This document shows positions 27,368-39,500 of a DNA stretch of 60,824 bases, in pieces. Source of the DNA: Furfurilactobacillus siliginis (GTDB taxonomy: Bacteria > Bacillota > Bacilli > Lactobacillales > Lactobacillaceae); contig NZ_JQCB01000002.1 of the NCBI RefSeq assembly GCF_001437435.1, forward strand, positions 222,624 through 283,447. Reading direction: 5' to 3'. Numbering within the stretch: position 1 is the stretch's first letter; every line of letters begins with the position of its first letter. The notes under the pieces are model-generated. The model ran no database searches. It had not been told where the DNA came from and saw nothing but the letters and a program-made list of their open reading frames with translations. The position numbers and the translations under genes were made by a program.

Positions 27368-27754
27368 CTACACAGCCGTTTTCTTACCCACAATCGACTG
27401 CTTCGTGCCACGTTGCTCACCAGCTAAACCAACTTGCCGGCCGTAAGCAAAGTAACTCACACATAGATAACCGATGGCTAAATAATAGGCGTATTGATGG
27501 GCAACATCACGCAGTAAAAACGTTGCGACCGCAAAGACAAGTGGGAAAACCAGTAATCGCCAAGCACCCGTACCCTCTTTGCCAATTATCCGACCACTGA
27601 TTGCCGCATACAGGCCGTTGATAATCAGTAAAACCCATAAAATTTTGTGATACACCGTCATACTGCTCATGTTGGCAATCCATGGCAACAGTGCACCGAA
27701 GAACAAGCCAAGTAACCATAACCACCAACCGGTGAGTGTTTTCAAAAATGTCAT
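27368..27754 (-). CDS. small integral membrane protein of unknown function
   Basis: About 128 residues with four hydrophobic segments (GWWLWLLGLFFGALLPWIA, ILWVLLIINGLYAAISG, LLVFPLVFAVATFLL and YAYYLAIGYLCVSYFAYG), and a short basic cytoplasmic tail. I recognise no family. The ATG at 27754 is chosen because AAGGCGTGG lies before it; an ATG 21 bases upstream is possible. It lies between rsmE and the relA region and ends at a strong terminator. Confidence 0.8.
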   Translation of the reverse strand: MTFLKTLTGWWLWLLGLFFGALLPWIANMSSMTVYHKILWVLLIINGLYAAISGRIIGKEGTGAWRLLVFPLVFAVATFLLRDVAHQYAYYLAIGYLCVSYFAYGRQVGLAGEQRGTKQSIVGKKTAV

Positions 27755-27855
27755 GTTATCGCCACGCCTTTTCATCAAAATTTAATTATGCGGTCAATTA
27801 TAGCCAATTTAACGACCAGCGTCACGATTATTTTGGTCACCTTAACTTTTTTTAA

Positions 27856-28617
27856 CTATTCACCAAAGGACGGCTGCAATTCTAATGCGTACGAAAGCGC
27901 ACCCAAAAAGTAAAATGGCGCCGTTTCCGTTCGCAAAATTCGTGGTCCTAAACCTGCTGCAACATAGCCTGCATCCGTCAATGTCGTCACTTCTGCCGGC
28001 GTCAAGCCACCTTCAGGGCCGAACACAGCGGTGACCGTATCGCCTGCTGACAAGCCTGCAAAAGTAGTTGCTAACTGATGCTGTTCACCCTGCTTCGCAG
28101 ATTCTTCCCATGCCACGATGCCTGCAGTTGTCGGCATGGTGGCAATCTCGCTCAAACTGCTTGCATAACTTATTGTGGGCACTTGCAGTCGATGAGATTG
28201 CTGCGCTGCATTTAAGGCAATGTCCTGCAAACGAGCAATTTTCTTGCCCGCCTTTTTCTGCCAATCAGCCACTGCCCATTGCGTTTTAACAAACACAACT
28301 TCATGGACGCCTAGTTCGGTTGCCTTTTGAACGATTAATTCAGCCTTGTCGCCTTTGGGCACACCACAAACAATGCGTGCTTGTACTGGTAGTTCCACAG
28401 GTTTTGTAATCGTCTCATCCACTTGCATCAGCGCCTTTTTAGCATCTTTATCCAGTTCTGCAACATGCGCGACTAGTAATCCATGTTCGGGCGTCACAAA
28501 CTCAGCTTGCGTGCCAATCTCGGCGCGCAGAACTTGTACAAAATGTTTGTAGGTTGCGGGCACCAATGTAAATGTCTCACCAGGCTGCCATTCCGCAGGT
28601 AAAAAGTAGTGTTGCAT
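27856..28617 (-). CDS. rsmE: 16S rRNA (uracil1498-N3)-methyltransferase
   Basis: SPOUT-class methyltransferase that modifies U1498 of 16S rRNA. The 253-residue protein has the N-terminal PUA-like region ([21 protein letters not shown]) and the knotted SAM site with VFGPEGGLTPAEVTTL and LGPRILRTETAPFYFLGALS. Its ATG overlaps the prmA stop as TGATG, the common prmA-rsmE coupling. Length is normal. Confidence 0.96.
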   Translation of the reverse strand: MQHYFLPAEWQPGETFTLVPATYKHFVQVLRAEIGTQAEFVTPEHGLLVAHVAELDKDAKKALMQVDETITKPVELPVQARIVCGVPKGDKAELIVQKATELGVHEVVFVKTQWAVADWQKKAGKKIARLQDIALNAAQQSHRLQVPTISYASSLSEIATMPTTAGIVAWEESAKQGEQHQLATTFAGLSAGDTVTAVFGPEGGLTPAEVTTLTDAGYVAAGLGPRILRTETAPFYFLGALSYALELQPSFGE

Positions 28618-29567
28618 CAGTCATCAGCCCCCGGCTTTTCAGCAATAATCCCGTACCAATCACCGCGCTTGAGCGTTTGAATAATTTTAAAGCCCGTTTT
28701 GACTAAGTTGTCACGAATCAATGGATACTTATCAGCAATAATGCCGCTGCTTAAAAACAGCCCATGTTCAGGTAACAACGGCCACGTTTGCGGAATCAAC
28801 GGTACTAAAATTTCTGCCAGGATGTTCGCGACGATAATATCCGCTGATTGATTAATTCCTTTCAGCAAATCATTTGGCGCTACATGAACATCTTTCGCAA
28901 TTGGATTCAAATCAAGATTCGCTTTAGCTGCATCAACGGCAATTTGATCCACGTCATAGGCATAAATGTCCCCGGCACCTAGTTGCTTTGCCGCGATTGA
29001 CAACACCCCTGAGCCCGTACCAACATCTAAAATCGTTTCACCACCGCGCACCGTCATTTCTAGTGCTTGCAGCATTAGTGCCGTGGTCGGATGTGTGCCT
29101 GTTCCAAATGCCATGCCAGGATCTAACACCAGTAGCTTTTCGGCGTCATCAGTTGGTTGATAATCTTCCCAGCTAGGAACAACCGTCAGATATCGGGTCA
29201 CGCGAACCGGATGATAATACTTTTTCCATGCGGTTGCCCAATCCGTCTCGGCTACCGGTTTGGTCAAAACGGCACCGCTACCGATGTTAAGGCCAAACTG
29301 TGTCAACATTTGCACTCGTTGCGTGATATCAGGCACAAGTTCCGTGATTGCCACCGTCGCTGGATAATACGCGGTCACCACAGCACCGCTTTCTTGATGC
29401 GGCACACTACTTTTATCTAACAATTCACCTGGAAACGTTGGTTGTAATGCGGCAAAATCAGCGGCATCGTCAATTTTCGTTCCCGTTGCGCCGGCTTCCA
29501 TCAAAATATTACTGACGGCTTCCACCGCTTCATTCGTTGTTGTTACTGCTATTTCAGTCCACTGCAC
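28617..29567 (-). CDS. prmA: ribosomal protein L11 methyltransferase
   Basis: Class I SAM-dependent methyltransferase that trimethylates ribosomal protein L11. The 316 residues include the N-terminal L11-binding domain ([20 protein letters not shown]) and the SAM-binding domain with [40 protein letters not shown] and [15 protein letters not shown]. It lies one base after the upstream oxidoreductase gene and overlaps rsmE, so all three are probably on one transcript. Confidence 0.97.
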   Translation of the reverse strand: MQWTEIAVTTTNEAVEAVSNILMEAGATGTKIDDAADFAALQPTFPGELLDKSSVPHQESGAVVTAYYPATVAITELVPDITQRVQMLTQFGLNIGSGAVLTKPVAETDWATAWKKYYHPVRVTRYLTVVPSWEDYQPTDDAEKLLVLDPGMAFGTGTHPTTALMLQALEMTVRGGETILDVGTGSGVLSIAAKQLGAGDIYAYDVDQIAVDAAKANLDLNPIAKDVHVAPNDLLKGINQSADIIVANILAEILVPLIPQTWPLLPEHGLFLSSGIIADKYPLIRDNLVKTGFKIIQTLKRGDWYGIIAEKPGADD

Positions 29568-29568
29568 G

Positions 29569-30615
29569 TTACTTATCTCCTTGGTCGTTCACATTTCCGT
29601 TAAAGGGTCCGGTCACAACGACCTTACCAATCATTTTGTTTGCTTCAACAAGTTGATGGGCAGCCCGTAATGAATCCGCATTGATGCCATCAGCCAACGT
29701 TTTCGTCAATGTTGTCTTGATGACACCTGCATCCACCAGCTTCGCAATATCAGCCAGCAGGACGCCTTGTCCAGCCATATCAACAGCATAATCAGACTTA
29801 GCAAACATGTACTCCCAGTCAAAACTAGCCGCTTTGTTTTTCAGTAATCCCATTGGTAGTGGTGAAACATTTTCAACAATGGACGCCACATGACCAAAGG
29901 CCGTTACCAATTGTGCAGCGGCAGCGAAATATTGATCCGTTGAATGCAAAATCAAAATACCATCAAACGCATCCACAGCAGCAGCTTTTGCTTGCGCAAT
30001 CAAGTCCTCACGGTGGTTAAAGACGCGATCGGCGCCTAATTGTTTAACCCAAGCAATCGTTTCTGGCCGTGAAGCCGTTGCTGTCACCGTTAAGCCAGCC
30101 CATTTAGCCAATTGAATGGCCATGGAGCCAACGCCACCGGCACCGTTCACAATCAACAGTTCACGTCCTTCATTGGCACCTTCACCAAATAGGAAGCCCA
30201 TTTTTTCAAACAGTACTTCACCGGCCGACAACGAGGTTAATGGCATTGCGGCCGCCTCAGCGTCGCTTAACGTGGCTGGTGCCTTAGCAATCAAACGTGC
30301 ATCCACAACTTGTTGTTCAGCGTTAGCCCCATCGCGTTTGGTGGTACCAGCATAAAACACCCGGTCGCCGACTTTAAAGTCCGTTACGTCCTGGCCAACT
30401 TGTGCGATTGTTCCAACCGCATCGTAACCAAAAACCTTACCAGCAGGATCGGTTACATTTTGGCGCAACTTCGTGTCCACTGGATTGACCGACACTGCCA
30501 CCACGTTGACGACAACATCTTGTACACCTGCAATCGGTGCCGCCATGGTTGCATCCACCATCGCTGGTGCGTCTTCAATGCCACTTGCAGCAAATGATCT
30601 AATAACTTTCATCAT
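29569..30615 (-). CDS. zinc-binding alcohol dehydrogenase / quinone oxidoreductase family protein
   Basis: Medium-chain dehydrogenase/reductase of 348 residues that lacks the usual zinc-cysteine cluster, so it is closest to NADPH:quinone oxidoreductases. The GroES-like half has [11 protein letters not shown] and [20 protein letters not shown]. The Rossmann half has [20 protein letters not shown]. The frame reaches an earlier TTG at 30654, but the ATG at 30615 has GGAGGTGG just upstream. Substrate is not predictable. It directly precedes prmA-rsmE. Confidence 0.9.
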   Translation of the reverse strand: MMKVIRSFAASGIEDAPAMVDATMAAPIAGVQDVVVNVVAVSVNPVDTKLRQNVTDPAGKVFGYDAVGTIAQVGQDVTDFKVGDRVFYAGTTKRDGANAEQQVVDARLIAKAPATLSDAEAAAMPLTSLSAGEVLFEKMGFLFGEGANEGRELLIVNGAGGVGSMAIQLAKWAGLTVTATASRPETIAWVKQLGADRVFNHREDLIAQAKAAAVDAFDGILILHSTDQYFAAAAQLVTAFGHVASIVENVSPLPMGLLKNKAASFDWEYMFAKSDYAVDMAGQGVLLADIAKLVDAGVIKTTLTKTLADGINADSLRAAHQLVEANKMIGKVVVTGPFNGNVNDQGDK

Positions 30616-30695
30616 GCCACCTCCGTTTTGTAATACCCTTATTGTCCCAGACAAGTCGCGTAAATGCCAATTATAACAGAGCGATTAAACAGCCG

Positions 30696-30777
30696 GTTAA
30701 GTTGCGAGCACGACCTAGCTCGACCGCACGGGTGGCCTAACCCGGTAGGTCGGGCGTCGTCGGCACAGCAACTTGAC
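30696..30777 (-). repeat. structured intergenic repeat, family 2, copy E (shorter, divergent)
   Basis: Minus-strand orientation. Closing stem GTCAAGTTGC with GCAACTTAAC (one mismatch). It keeps CTGTGC and TGCTCG, with the adjacent covarying pair CGAC/GTCG and a central CCTA...TAGG hairpin. It lies in the space before the quinone oxidoreductase gene. It is less similar than copies D, F1 and F2, so membership is less certain. Confidence 0.55.
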
Positions 30778-30818
30778 TGTTTCATCGCATTTCCACTATT
30801 TCAATCCCCAAATCAAAA

Positions 30819-30855
30819 ATAGGCTAAAGACAAAATCACTTTGTCTTCAACCTAT
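30819..30855 (-). terminator. terminator of the lepA operon
   Basis: Minus-strand stem ATAGGTTGAAGACAAA with TTTGTCTTTAGCCTAT (two imperfect pairs), followed by TTTTTG. It lies just after the 111-codon gene. Confidence 0.75.
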
Positions 30856-30867
30856 CTTCAGCCGACC

Positions 30868-31203
30868 CTATTCGTGCGTTTCTTCATGTTGTAATGACTT
30901 GCGCACATGTTCATACCGTTCCCGGCCTTCGTCTGTTAAGACGTGGCTGGCCAAGTAGTCCAATAACTCATTTTCCGTTTGGAAGACCCGTGGGTTATGT
31001 TGACCGTGCAAACGTAGGTCAAACTCGTCGATCTTCAACCGTCCCAGTAAACTGTGACTGTACTTCGCAATTAAACGATTATTTAACTTCTTCTTGCCAA
31101 ACCGGAGGACGTAGACATGTTGCGGCACCATCATCGGCCGAATATACGTCTTTTCATAATGAAATTGGTTTGCTTTTAAAAACGTCTTGGTCCGTGCTAG
31201 CAC
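30868..31203 (-). CDS. small protein of unknown function behind lepA
   Basis: A 111-residue basic protein that I do not recognise. It has no signal peptide or membrane segment; it contains KTYIRPMMVPQHVYVLRFG and an Arg/His/Glu-rich C-terminus. The frame begins at an ATG 31218, but that lies in the ribosome binding site; a GTG at 31203 with GGAGG 7 bases before it is preferred. It starts 18 bases after the lepA stop and ends 13 bases before a terminator, so it is the last gene of the lepA transcript. That placement hints at, but does not prove, a role in translation. Confidence 0.75.
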   Translation of the reverse strand: MLARTKTFLKANQFHYEKTYIRPMMVPQHVYVLRFGKKKLNNRLIAKYSHSLLGRLKIDEFDLRLHGQHNPRVFQTENELLDYLASHVLTDEGRERYEHVRKSLQHEETHE

Positions 31204-31221
31204 ACGCTCACCTCCCATACT

Positions 31222-33063
31222 TTATTTTGTCTTGTGACTTTCTTCTTCGTCAGTCTGAAGCACGGCCATGAAGGCATCTTGTGGTACATCCACAATTCCG
31301 ACGGCCTTCATGCGCTTCTTCCCGACTTTTTGTTTCTCTAACAGCTTCATTCGACGAGTGCGGTCACCACCATACAGGTGCGCCGTCACGTCCTTTCGGT
31401 AAGCCTTGATATCTGAACGAGCGACGACCTTTGAACCAATCGCTGCCTGTACCGGAATCTCAAAGTTTTGTCGTGGAATGATGTTCTTTAAACGACCAAC
31501 GATCACGCGTCCCCGATTAGCTGAAAACTCGCGGGCAACAATGAAACTCAACGCATCAACCTTGTCACCATTTAATAAGATATCAATCTTAACCAGGTCC
31601 CCTGGACGATAATCATCCAGCTCGTAATCAAGCGATGCATAGCCGCGCGTGCTGCTCTTCAAACGGTCAAAGAAATCAAAGATGATCTCAGATAATGGGA
31701 TGTAGTATATCACGTTCACCCGGTTATCATCAAGATATTCCATCGTATCAAAGTCACCACGTTTGCGCTGACAAAGCTCCATCACGGCACCAACATAGTC
31801 ATTTGGCACCATAATTGTCGCTTTCACGTAAGGTTCATTAATGGCTTTAATGGCGACCGGTTCCGGCATTTCAGACGGATTTTCCACGATCACCTTACTA
31901 CCATCCGTTAGGTCAACATGATAGGTAACGGACGGTGCCGTCGTAATCAAATCAAGGTTAAATTCACGCTCCAACCGTTCTTGCACAACATCCATATGCA
32001 GCATTCCTAAGAAGCCACAACGGAATCCTGAGCCTAACGCTTGCGACATTTCTGGTTCAAAAACCAGTGCAGCATCGTTTAACTGCAATTTTTCCAGTGC
32101 CTCACGCAAATCGTTATACTTCGCGTTATCGGTTGGGTACAGCCCTGCAAACACCATCGGATTCATGGTCCGGTAACCTGGCAAAGCCGTCTGTGTTGGG
32201 TGTACGGCATTAGTCACCGTGTCACCCACTCGCGTATCACCAATATCCTTGATTGAGGCGGTGATATAACCAACATCCCCGGCCATCAGCACATCACGCT
32301 TGATTGGCTTAGGTGAGTTGACGCCCACTTCAGTGACTTCGTATTCAGTCCCTGAATTCATCAACTTGATGTGATCACCAGGCTGAACGGTTCCTTCCAT
32401 AATACGCAGGCTCAATACAACCCCACGGTAATCATCATAGATGGAGTCAAAAATCAGTGCCTTAAGTGGTTTATCTAAATCTCCGGTTGGTGCCGGCACA
32501 TCTTTAACGATCTGTTCCAGAATCTCTTCAATCCCAATCCCACTTTTGGCACTAGCTAGCACGGCATTAGAAGCATCAATCCCGATGTCTTCTTCAATCT
32601 CTTGCCGTACCACTTCAGGCTGTGCCGATGGCAAATCAATCTTGTTGATGACTGGTAAAATTGCCAGGTTGTTATCAATCGCTAAGTACGTATTTGCCAA
32701 GGTTTGTGCTTCCACACCTTGAGCTGCATCAACCACCAATAACGCACCTTCACAGGCCGCTAGCGACCGTGAGACTTCATAGGAGAAGTCCACGTGTCCT
32801 GGTGTATCGATCAAATGGAAAATATACGTTTCGCCATCTTTAGCATGGTAGTGTAACTCAACTGCATTTAACTTAATCGTAATACCACGTTCGCGTTCCA
32901 AAGGCATGTCATCTAAGACCTGCGCCTGCATTTCGCGTTTAGAAATCGTATCGGTCAACTCTAAAATCCGGTCGGCCAACGTCGATTTACCGTGGTCAAT
33001 ATGGGCCACAATCGAAAAGTTTCGAATGTGCCGTTGCCGCTCTTGCATCTGGGCAAGATCCAT
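31222..33063 (-). CDS. lepA: elongation factor 4 (LepA)
   Basis: Translation GTPase that acts on stalled or misassembled ribosomes. The 613-residue protein has G1 [10 protein letters not shown]3 DTPGHVDF, G4 NKID, the EF-G-like domains and the LepA-specific C-terminal domain ([40 protein letters not shown]). The frame extends 17 codons upstream, but the ATG at 33063 has AAAGGAGG 7 bases before it. A promoter with TATAAT lies about 110 bases upstream. Confidence 0.98.
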   Translation of the reverse strand: MDLAQMQERQRHIRNFSIVAHIDHGKSTLADRILELTDTISKREMQAQVLDDMPLERERGITIKLNAVELHYHAKDGETYIFHLIDTPGHVDFSYEVSRSLAACEGALLVVDAAQGVEAQTLANTYLAIDNNLAILPVINKIDLPSAQPEVVRQEIEEDIGIDASNAVLASAKSGIGIEEILEQIVKDVPAPTGDLDKPLKALIFDSIYDDYRGVVLSLRIMEGTVQPGDHIKLMNSGTEYEVTEVGVNSPKPIKRDVLMAGDVGYITASIKDIGDTRVGDTVTNAVHPTQTALPGYRTMNPMVFAGLYPTDNAKYNDLREALEKLQLNDAALVFEPEMSQALGSGFRCGFLGMLHMDVVQERLEREFNLDLITTAPSVTYHVDLTDGSKVIVENPSEMPEPVAIKAINEPYVKATIMVPNDYVGAVMELCQRKRGDFDTMEYLDDNRVNVIYYIPLSEIIFDFFDRLKSSTRGYASLDYELDDYRPGDLVKIDILLNGDKVDALSFIVAREFSANRGRVIVGRLKNIIPRQNFEIPVQAAIGSKVVARSDIKAYRKDVTAHLYGGDRTRRMKLLEKQKVGKKRMKAVGIVDVPQDAFMAVLQTDEEESHKTK

Positions 33064-33168
33064 GGCAATTCCTCCTTTGCAGCTACCCAAGGCAACCTTG
33101 CTGTAGCTGATCAACTGTCGTCACTGACAGACGCACTTTACGTCGTTCATGTGAAATTCTAAACACTA

Positions 33169-33197
33169 ATTATAGCAATGAATGGGCTAACAAACAA
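33169..33197 (-). promoter_or_regulatory. promoter of lepA
   Basis: Minus strand -35 TTGTTT (33192-33197), 17-base spacer ending in TGC, -10 TATAAT (33169-33174). Confidence 0.78.
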
Positions 33198-33222
33198 TTG
33201 ATAAGTAGCTGTTTATGCACAA

Positions 33223-33259
33223 AAGGTTCGACTCATGATTAACCCATGAATCGAACCTT
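33223..33259 (-). terminator. terminator of the giant surface-protein operon
   Basis: Stem AAGGTTCGA(T/C)TCATG with CATGAGTCGAACCTT on the minus strand, followed by TTGTGC. It separates the surface-protein operon from lepA. Confidence 0.8.
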
Positions 33260-33293
33260 CTGTTTTTCGCCTATTTAAGACGACACCTATCGA

Positions 33294-33533
33294 TTAGATA
33301 ACATCGGTAAATGCTTTGTTAGCTTCATCTAGATTAGGAACCCAGCTGTCGCCATCTTTCTTCCACGCAAAGTTAGCATGAAGTTTCAGTGCATTATTGG
33401 CCTTATCTTCAGAAGTGATCACAATCAAGCCTTCATTAAATTCAGCACGGACGATATGTTCTTTAGCATCGTCCTTAATCACCTTTTGATCTTTAAGCGT
33501 AAAGTCACTTAGATCAATTGCATTTGGGTTCAT
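33294..33533 (-). CDS. small acidic protein in operon with a giant surface protein
   Basis: A 79-residue protein, not recognised. It has no signal peptide, membrane segment or sorting signal, so it should be cytosolic. It is rich in Asp, Lys, Ala and Asn; the middle part IVRAEFNEGLIVITSEDK followed by FAWKKDGDSWVP suggests a small beta-rich fold. ATG at 33533 with GGAGG 10 bases upstream. It begins 14 bases after the stop of the 3,987-residue surface protein and is followed by the shared terminator, so the pair is probably co-expressed. Confidence 0.8.
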   Translation of the reverse strand: MNPNAIDLSDFTLKDQKVIKDDAKEHIVRAEFNEGLIVITSEDKANNALKLHANFAWKKDGDSWVPNLDEANKAFTDVI

Positions 33534-33547
33534 TCTGCAGTTTCCTC

Positions 33548-36500
33548 CTAATTGTCATCGTGGCGCTTACGAATACCGGCTAAACCAAGTAGTCCAAACA
33601 AACCAGTACCGATTGCAGCTAACAAACCACTTTCTTCATCAGTTTGTGGCAATTGCTTTTGCCCATTAGCTGTTGTTGAGGTTGTCTTCTTTGCAACAGC
33701 AGATGTTGTCGCAGCCTGACTAGCTGCCAGTTTAGTTGTCTGTGTTTGCCCAGCTTGTGCAGCTGCACCCTGATCAACTAAATGACTGGTCGTGGATGTC
33801 GTCTTGCCAGTTGCGTCGACGCTCGATTTTGCTTCTTGGTCATCTTGCGTCACGGGTTTACTTGAATGGTTGTCCGGCGCTGTTGGTTTGTCAGTTGGCT
33901 TCGTTGGTGTGGTTGGTGTCGTCTGCTTAGCAGGTTTAACCGTCAACGTGCCATCAACTAATGCTAGTAGATAGTTAGCGTTAGCTGCCGAATCAGCAAC
34001 AACTTTAATCGTGTACGTACCAGCCTGACCATGGCTACTTTGCGTCAACGTATATACCGGTGCAACACCAGCATCAGGTTGCCCCAAAACAGTTGCCGTC
34101 AACGTTGGCTCTGCATCGCCAGCCGTCATCTCAACGTCATTAGCAGTGACACTCACTTTAACTGGTGTAACCGTTGCAGTGCCTGCACTAACTTGTAAGT
34201 TAATGTTCTTGTTAGCGGCAGTAATTGCCTTAATACCAGCATCACTCAGAGAAACCGCGTACTTGCCAGCATCAGCTTTAACGCCTGACCAGTTAAAGTC
34301 TTCAGCAGTCAAAGTTGGCACAACAGCATCGCCACTCAATTTAACACTCGGTAAATCAAAACCAGTTGTCAAACCGTCATAGTTCTTTGCAACATCCCCA
34401 ACCGTCGCGGTAATTTGGCGAACAGGTTCCGGGGTAATCGTAAATTCATTTGTGCCAGTGGTAATGACATAATCGGCATTTTGATCAGCTGCAGCCTTCA
34501 CACGCAATGTGTATTTACCAACAGCTTCGCCTGGTTCACGAACGATTTGATAATTCAGTTGACGACCATTTTGCGGTACACCGACAAGTGTTGCCTCAAA
34601 TTGTGGATCAGCGGTGCCGATTTCTTTGGCGGCCACTTGTGGCGTGATCGAAACTGCCGCTGGCGTCACGTTAACCGTTGTGGCAAACGAACCGACTAAC
34701 TTCGTGTGTAATTTTTTGCCCAGCAATGTCTGTTGCGCAGCGTCCGTTAAGGAAACTGTGTACTGACCAACATCAGACTTAACTGCCGACCAATCAAAGT
34801 CTGTTGCAGCCAAGGCAACTTTTTGACCATCAACGCTAACAACTGGCATCGTTGCCGTCGTTAAACCGTCGTAAGTCTTATCAACAGGTGTCATGGAAAC
34901 AGCTAACTGCTGCAACGGTTTGATGGTGAAAGTACCATTTGTCGTTTTAACGTTGTAGTTGCTGTTGTCATCTGCAACGACCTTAATCGCGTATTGACCA
35001 GTCGTCTCACCAGCTTGTCGACTGATTGTAACCTTCACAGGTACGCCATCAGCTGGCACACCGCTGGTCGTCCAGGTCAAATCTGGGTCAGTTGTGTCAT
35101 CAACAAATTTCGTAACATCTGCTGCGGCAACTGAAACATCAGCCTTGGCAATGGTTACCGTCGCTGCTGCATCACGTACATCATGATGTGGATTGACTGC
35201 GGCAAGTTTTGCCTTACCAGCAGCATTCAACTTAATCACGTACTGACCAGCATCTGACTTAACCGCTGACCAATCGAAATCGTCATGGGTTAACTTGGCA
35301 CTTACAATATCGATTGCCGTTGTGACAGTCGGATCAGCAAAGTTAGTCGTGCCATCATACGTCTTCGATAATGCGCCTAACTGAACAGTTAATGGTAACA
35401 GTGCTTTAACGGTCAACGTACCAGGTTCAACTGTCACGTTGTAGTTTTGATAAGCTGATTGATCAACGTTAGCTGTCAACGCATACGACCCAGGTTGGTT
35501 ACTTGAGTCAGTCCGCGTAATCGTTGGTACAAACGTTTCACCCGCCGGCACACCAGTAATCTTGGCAGTAAAATCAGGATCGGTTTCATCTGCAAATTTC
35601 GTTGCGCTAGCCACTTGAACGTTCACATCAGCCTTGTTAATCACCGCTTGTCCGATTGTCTTCAAAGCAACCTGACTGTGCGCATTAGCCTGAGCAATTG
35701 CGTTCAGTCCAGACTGATTTAACGTAACCGTATAGCTGCCAGCAGCTGCTTTGACGTTTGACCAGTCAAAGTCATCCGCTGATAACGCTGGCATAACCGC
35801 ACCATCACTCAAGGTAACAGTTGGCAATGGGAAGCCAGCAACAGTACCATCGTAGGTCTTTGATAACTTAGCAGCATCCGCTGTCGCCGTGATGTCGATC
35901 AAGGCTTTCACAACTAGTGAAGCTGGTTTCACGGTGATGTCGTAGTTTGGATAGTCAGCTGCATTAAAGTTGGCCTGCAAGGCATAACTACCAGGTTGGT
36001 TACTTGTATTAGTCCGAACAATCGTTGGCTTAAAGGTTTCACCACTGGGGACACCAGTTACAGCGGCCGTAAATTGAGGATCGGCTTCGTCAGCATATTT
36101 AGCAGTTGGCGTATCAATCGTCACCATCACAGGCGCTTTCGTAATGGTTACTTTACCGCCAATCACTGACGCAAGCTGACTGTTCTTATTGGCCGTAGTG
36201 ATGGCTTGTTTACCAGCCTCACTTAATGTGACGTTGTAAGAACCAACCGTGGTGTTGACGGTTGACCAATCAAAATCAGCTGCCGTTAGTGTTGGCACTT
36301 TCGCATTACCAGTCAACGTAACTGCTGGCAAAGTCTTAAAGTCTTTGGTGCCATCGTATTGTTTGGTAACTGTCTTAACCGTTGCTGTTAACTGAACTGG
36401 ACTAATCGTGAAGTCCGCGGTAGTTACTCCGGTCAGCTTGTAATTAACCGCACTCTTTTGATCAAGTGCTGCAGTCATTTGATACGTCTTGGCATCTTCA

Positions 36501-39500
36501 CCGGATACACGAGTCACAGTAATGACCGGCATGTCACCCTTACCATTCCACGTGTTCTTCGTAACATCGGCGTTTAAATCAGGGTCAGTTTGACCAGCAA
36601 CTTTACCGTCGTCTTTCAAGGTAATGCTAAAGGTAGCTTGATTGATCGTCGCTGTCGTCGTTGGTGTCTTGGCTAAAGTAATGTTGCCATGATTAGCTTC
36701 AAGCAACTTGTTTTGCCCAGTCGCATTCAAACTAACTTGATACGTTCCAGCAGCCGTGCCAACTTGTGACCAGTCAAAATCAGCAGCTGACAGCGTTGGT
36801 ACGACGTAGCCTGTAGCTAATGTCACGGTTGGCACAGTCGTAAAGGCGTTTGTTCCGTCGTAATCTTTACTGATTGGTTCAACTGTTGCGGTAACTGCGA
36901 CTGGCTTGATCACAAAGGTGGCATTCGTATTGGCAGTCAACGTGTAATTCTTGTCGCTGTCAGCATCTAGCTTAGCGCTCAAAGCGTAACTCCCAGCATT
37001 TTCGCCAGCAGCACGGGTAACGTTGATCACTGGTTTAACCGTGGTGTTGGTCCAACTATTATCGATAATGTCTTGTTGTAGATCTGGATCGCTTTGACCA
37101 ACAAGTTTGCTATCACCCTTTACTATGATGGAGACAGGTGCCTTAGTAATCGTTGCTAAGCCGGCGATTACAGTCGCAACAACATGATTCCCAGCTAGCT
37201 TTTGCTTACCAGCATCTAACAGCGTAACTGCATAGTTACCTGCGTCAGCACGCGTCACCTTTGACCAATCAAAGTCTGCCAAGTCTAAGCCAGTAGCTTT
37301 CGTTCCATCACTCAAGGATACGGTTGGCAAAGTAAATCCTGTCGTCTTGCCGTCGTAAACTTTTGTTACTTTGCCCACAGTGGCTGTCACACCAACTGGA
37401 CTGATCACAAATTTTGCTTTTTGATCGGCAGCAGTAAAGTTTTTGGCACTGTCCGCTGATAAGCTTGCCGTCATCACATAGGTACCAGCATCTTCACCAG
37501 CGTCTCGTGTGACTGACAGGGTTGGCTGCGTTGCCTTATCTGACCAGTCAGTTGTTGCATATTGACTCAAGTTTTCAACGTTTTTATCACCGTAAACCTT
37601 GCTACCATCTTTCAATGAAATAGCAACGTTCGCTTTGGAAATCGTTGCGATACCATCTGTGGCACTTGCAATCGTCACATTCGGATACTGCTTAACGATC
37701 TGTTGTTTCCCGGCATCGTTCAATGAAACCTTGTACGCACCAGCGTCTGCTTTAACTGCAGTCCAGTCAAAGTCAGCAGCAGGTAATCCACTGACGATGA
37801 CGCCGTTACTTAACATCACTGAAGGAACATTCTTAAATGTCTGTGTGCCATCATAAGTCTTCGTGACCTTGCCCAATGAAGCAGTAACTGCTTGTGGCAA
37901 AATCGCGAATGTTCCAGATGTCACATCTGCAATATAGTTCTTAGCACTAGCGGCATCTAGCACAGCCGTCAAGGTGTATTTGCCAACCGTATTATTACTT
38001 GCATCACTGCGCGTAATCATATAGGAAGGTTTTGATCCCTTTTGATTCCAGTTATCGGTCACAGCCCCGGTAAAATCAGGGTCTGCTTCATTGGTGACTT
38101 TCTGCGAAGACGCCACAGTAGCAGTCAACTTCGCCTTATCAATGCCGACCGTTCCAGCCTTAATTTGTGCGACCTTGGTATTAGCAAATTGTTTTTCAAC
38201 GTTGGCTTTACCTGCGTCATTTAAAGTAATGGTGTAGGTTCCAGCATCAGCTTTAACGGCTGACCAATCAAAGTCAGCTGCTGTTAGGCCAGTTGCAACA
38301 CGACCATCTGCCAAAGTAACCACTGGCATTGCTGTGAAACCTGTTTGAACTGCGCCATCATAGGTTTTGCTAATCTGACCAAGTGTTAAATCAATATCCG
38401 TTACTGGAACATCCTTAATGATAAAGGCTGCCGTTGCTGGTTTGACCGGATCAATCAGATAGTTCTTCGCACTAGCGGCATCAAGGGTTGCTGTAATCAT
38501 ATAACTACCAACTGCATTGTTCTTCGCATCGTTACGGCTAACAACATAGGTTGGCTTGGTCCCCTTACCATTCCAGTTATCTGAAACATCCTTGCTAAAG
38601 TCTGGATCAGCTTGGTTGGTAAGCTTACTATCTGCTTTGACGCTAACCGCCAGAGTTGCTTGCTTGACCACTGCTGAACCAGTCGTTACATCAGCCACTT
38701 TGATGTTGGCAAATTGGCCTTCGATTTGTTGCTTACCAGCGTCCTTTAAGGTGATGTTATAGCTACCGGCATCTGCTTTCACTCCTGACCAATCAAAGTC
38801 AGTTAGCGTTAAACCAGTCGCAACACGGCCATCTGCCAACGTTACTGTTGGTATCGTAAAGCCATCAGTTGTGCCGTCATACGTCTTAGTCGTAGTTCCG
38901 ACGGTGACGTTAACTGGTGTCGCAGGGACAGCTTTAATCGTGAACGGCGCTGAGGTTGTTGAAGTTGCATCGATTTGATAGTTCTTTGCACTGGCAGCAT
39001 CTAAAGCAGCTGTAATCGTGTAAGAACCGACCGCATTGTTAGCAGCATCATTACGTGTGACCACGTAAACCGGTTTGTTTCCTTGACCATTCCAGTTATC
39101 AGAAACATAAGTCGTGAAATCAGGGTCAGCGGCATTGGCGAGCTTGTTACCGTCTGTCTTCAAAGTGATTTTCAATGTCGCCTGACTAATCTTAGCCGTG
39201 CTAGTGATCGCGCCAGCATCTACTTGCGTGTTTGGATTAGCTACTTCAATGGCAGCACGTCCAGCACCGTTCAAACTGATCGTATATGTGCCAGCGTCAG
39301 CTTTAATCGCTGTCATATCAAAATCAGCATTGGTTAACGTAGGCGTCACCATCGTTTTGCCAGTGGCATCCTTAACAGTAACCTTGGGAAGGTCACTAAA
39401 GGTTGTTGAGCCGTCATACGTCTTTGAAAGATCAGTCATGGTGACCGCTAATTTTGCTTCGTCATTGATGGTTGCCTTACCTGCTTTAACGTTAGCAGCC

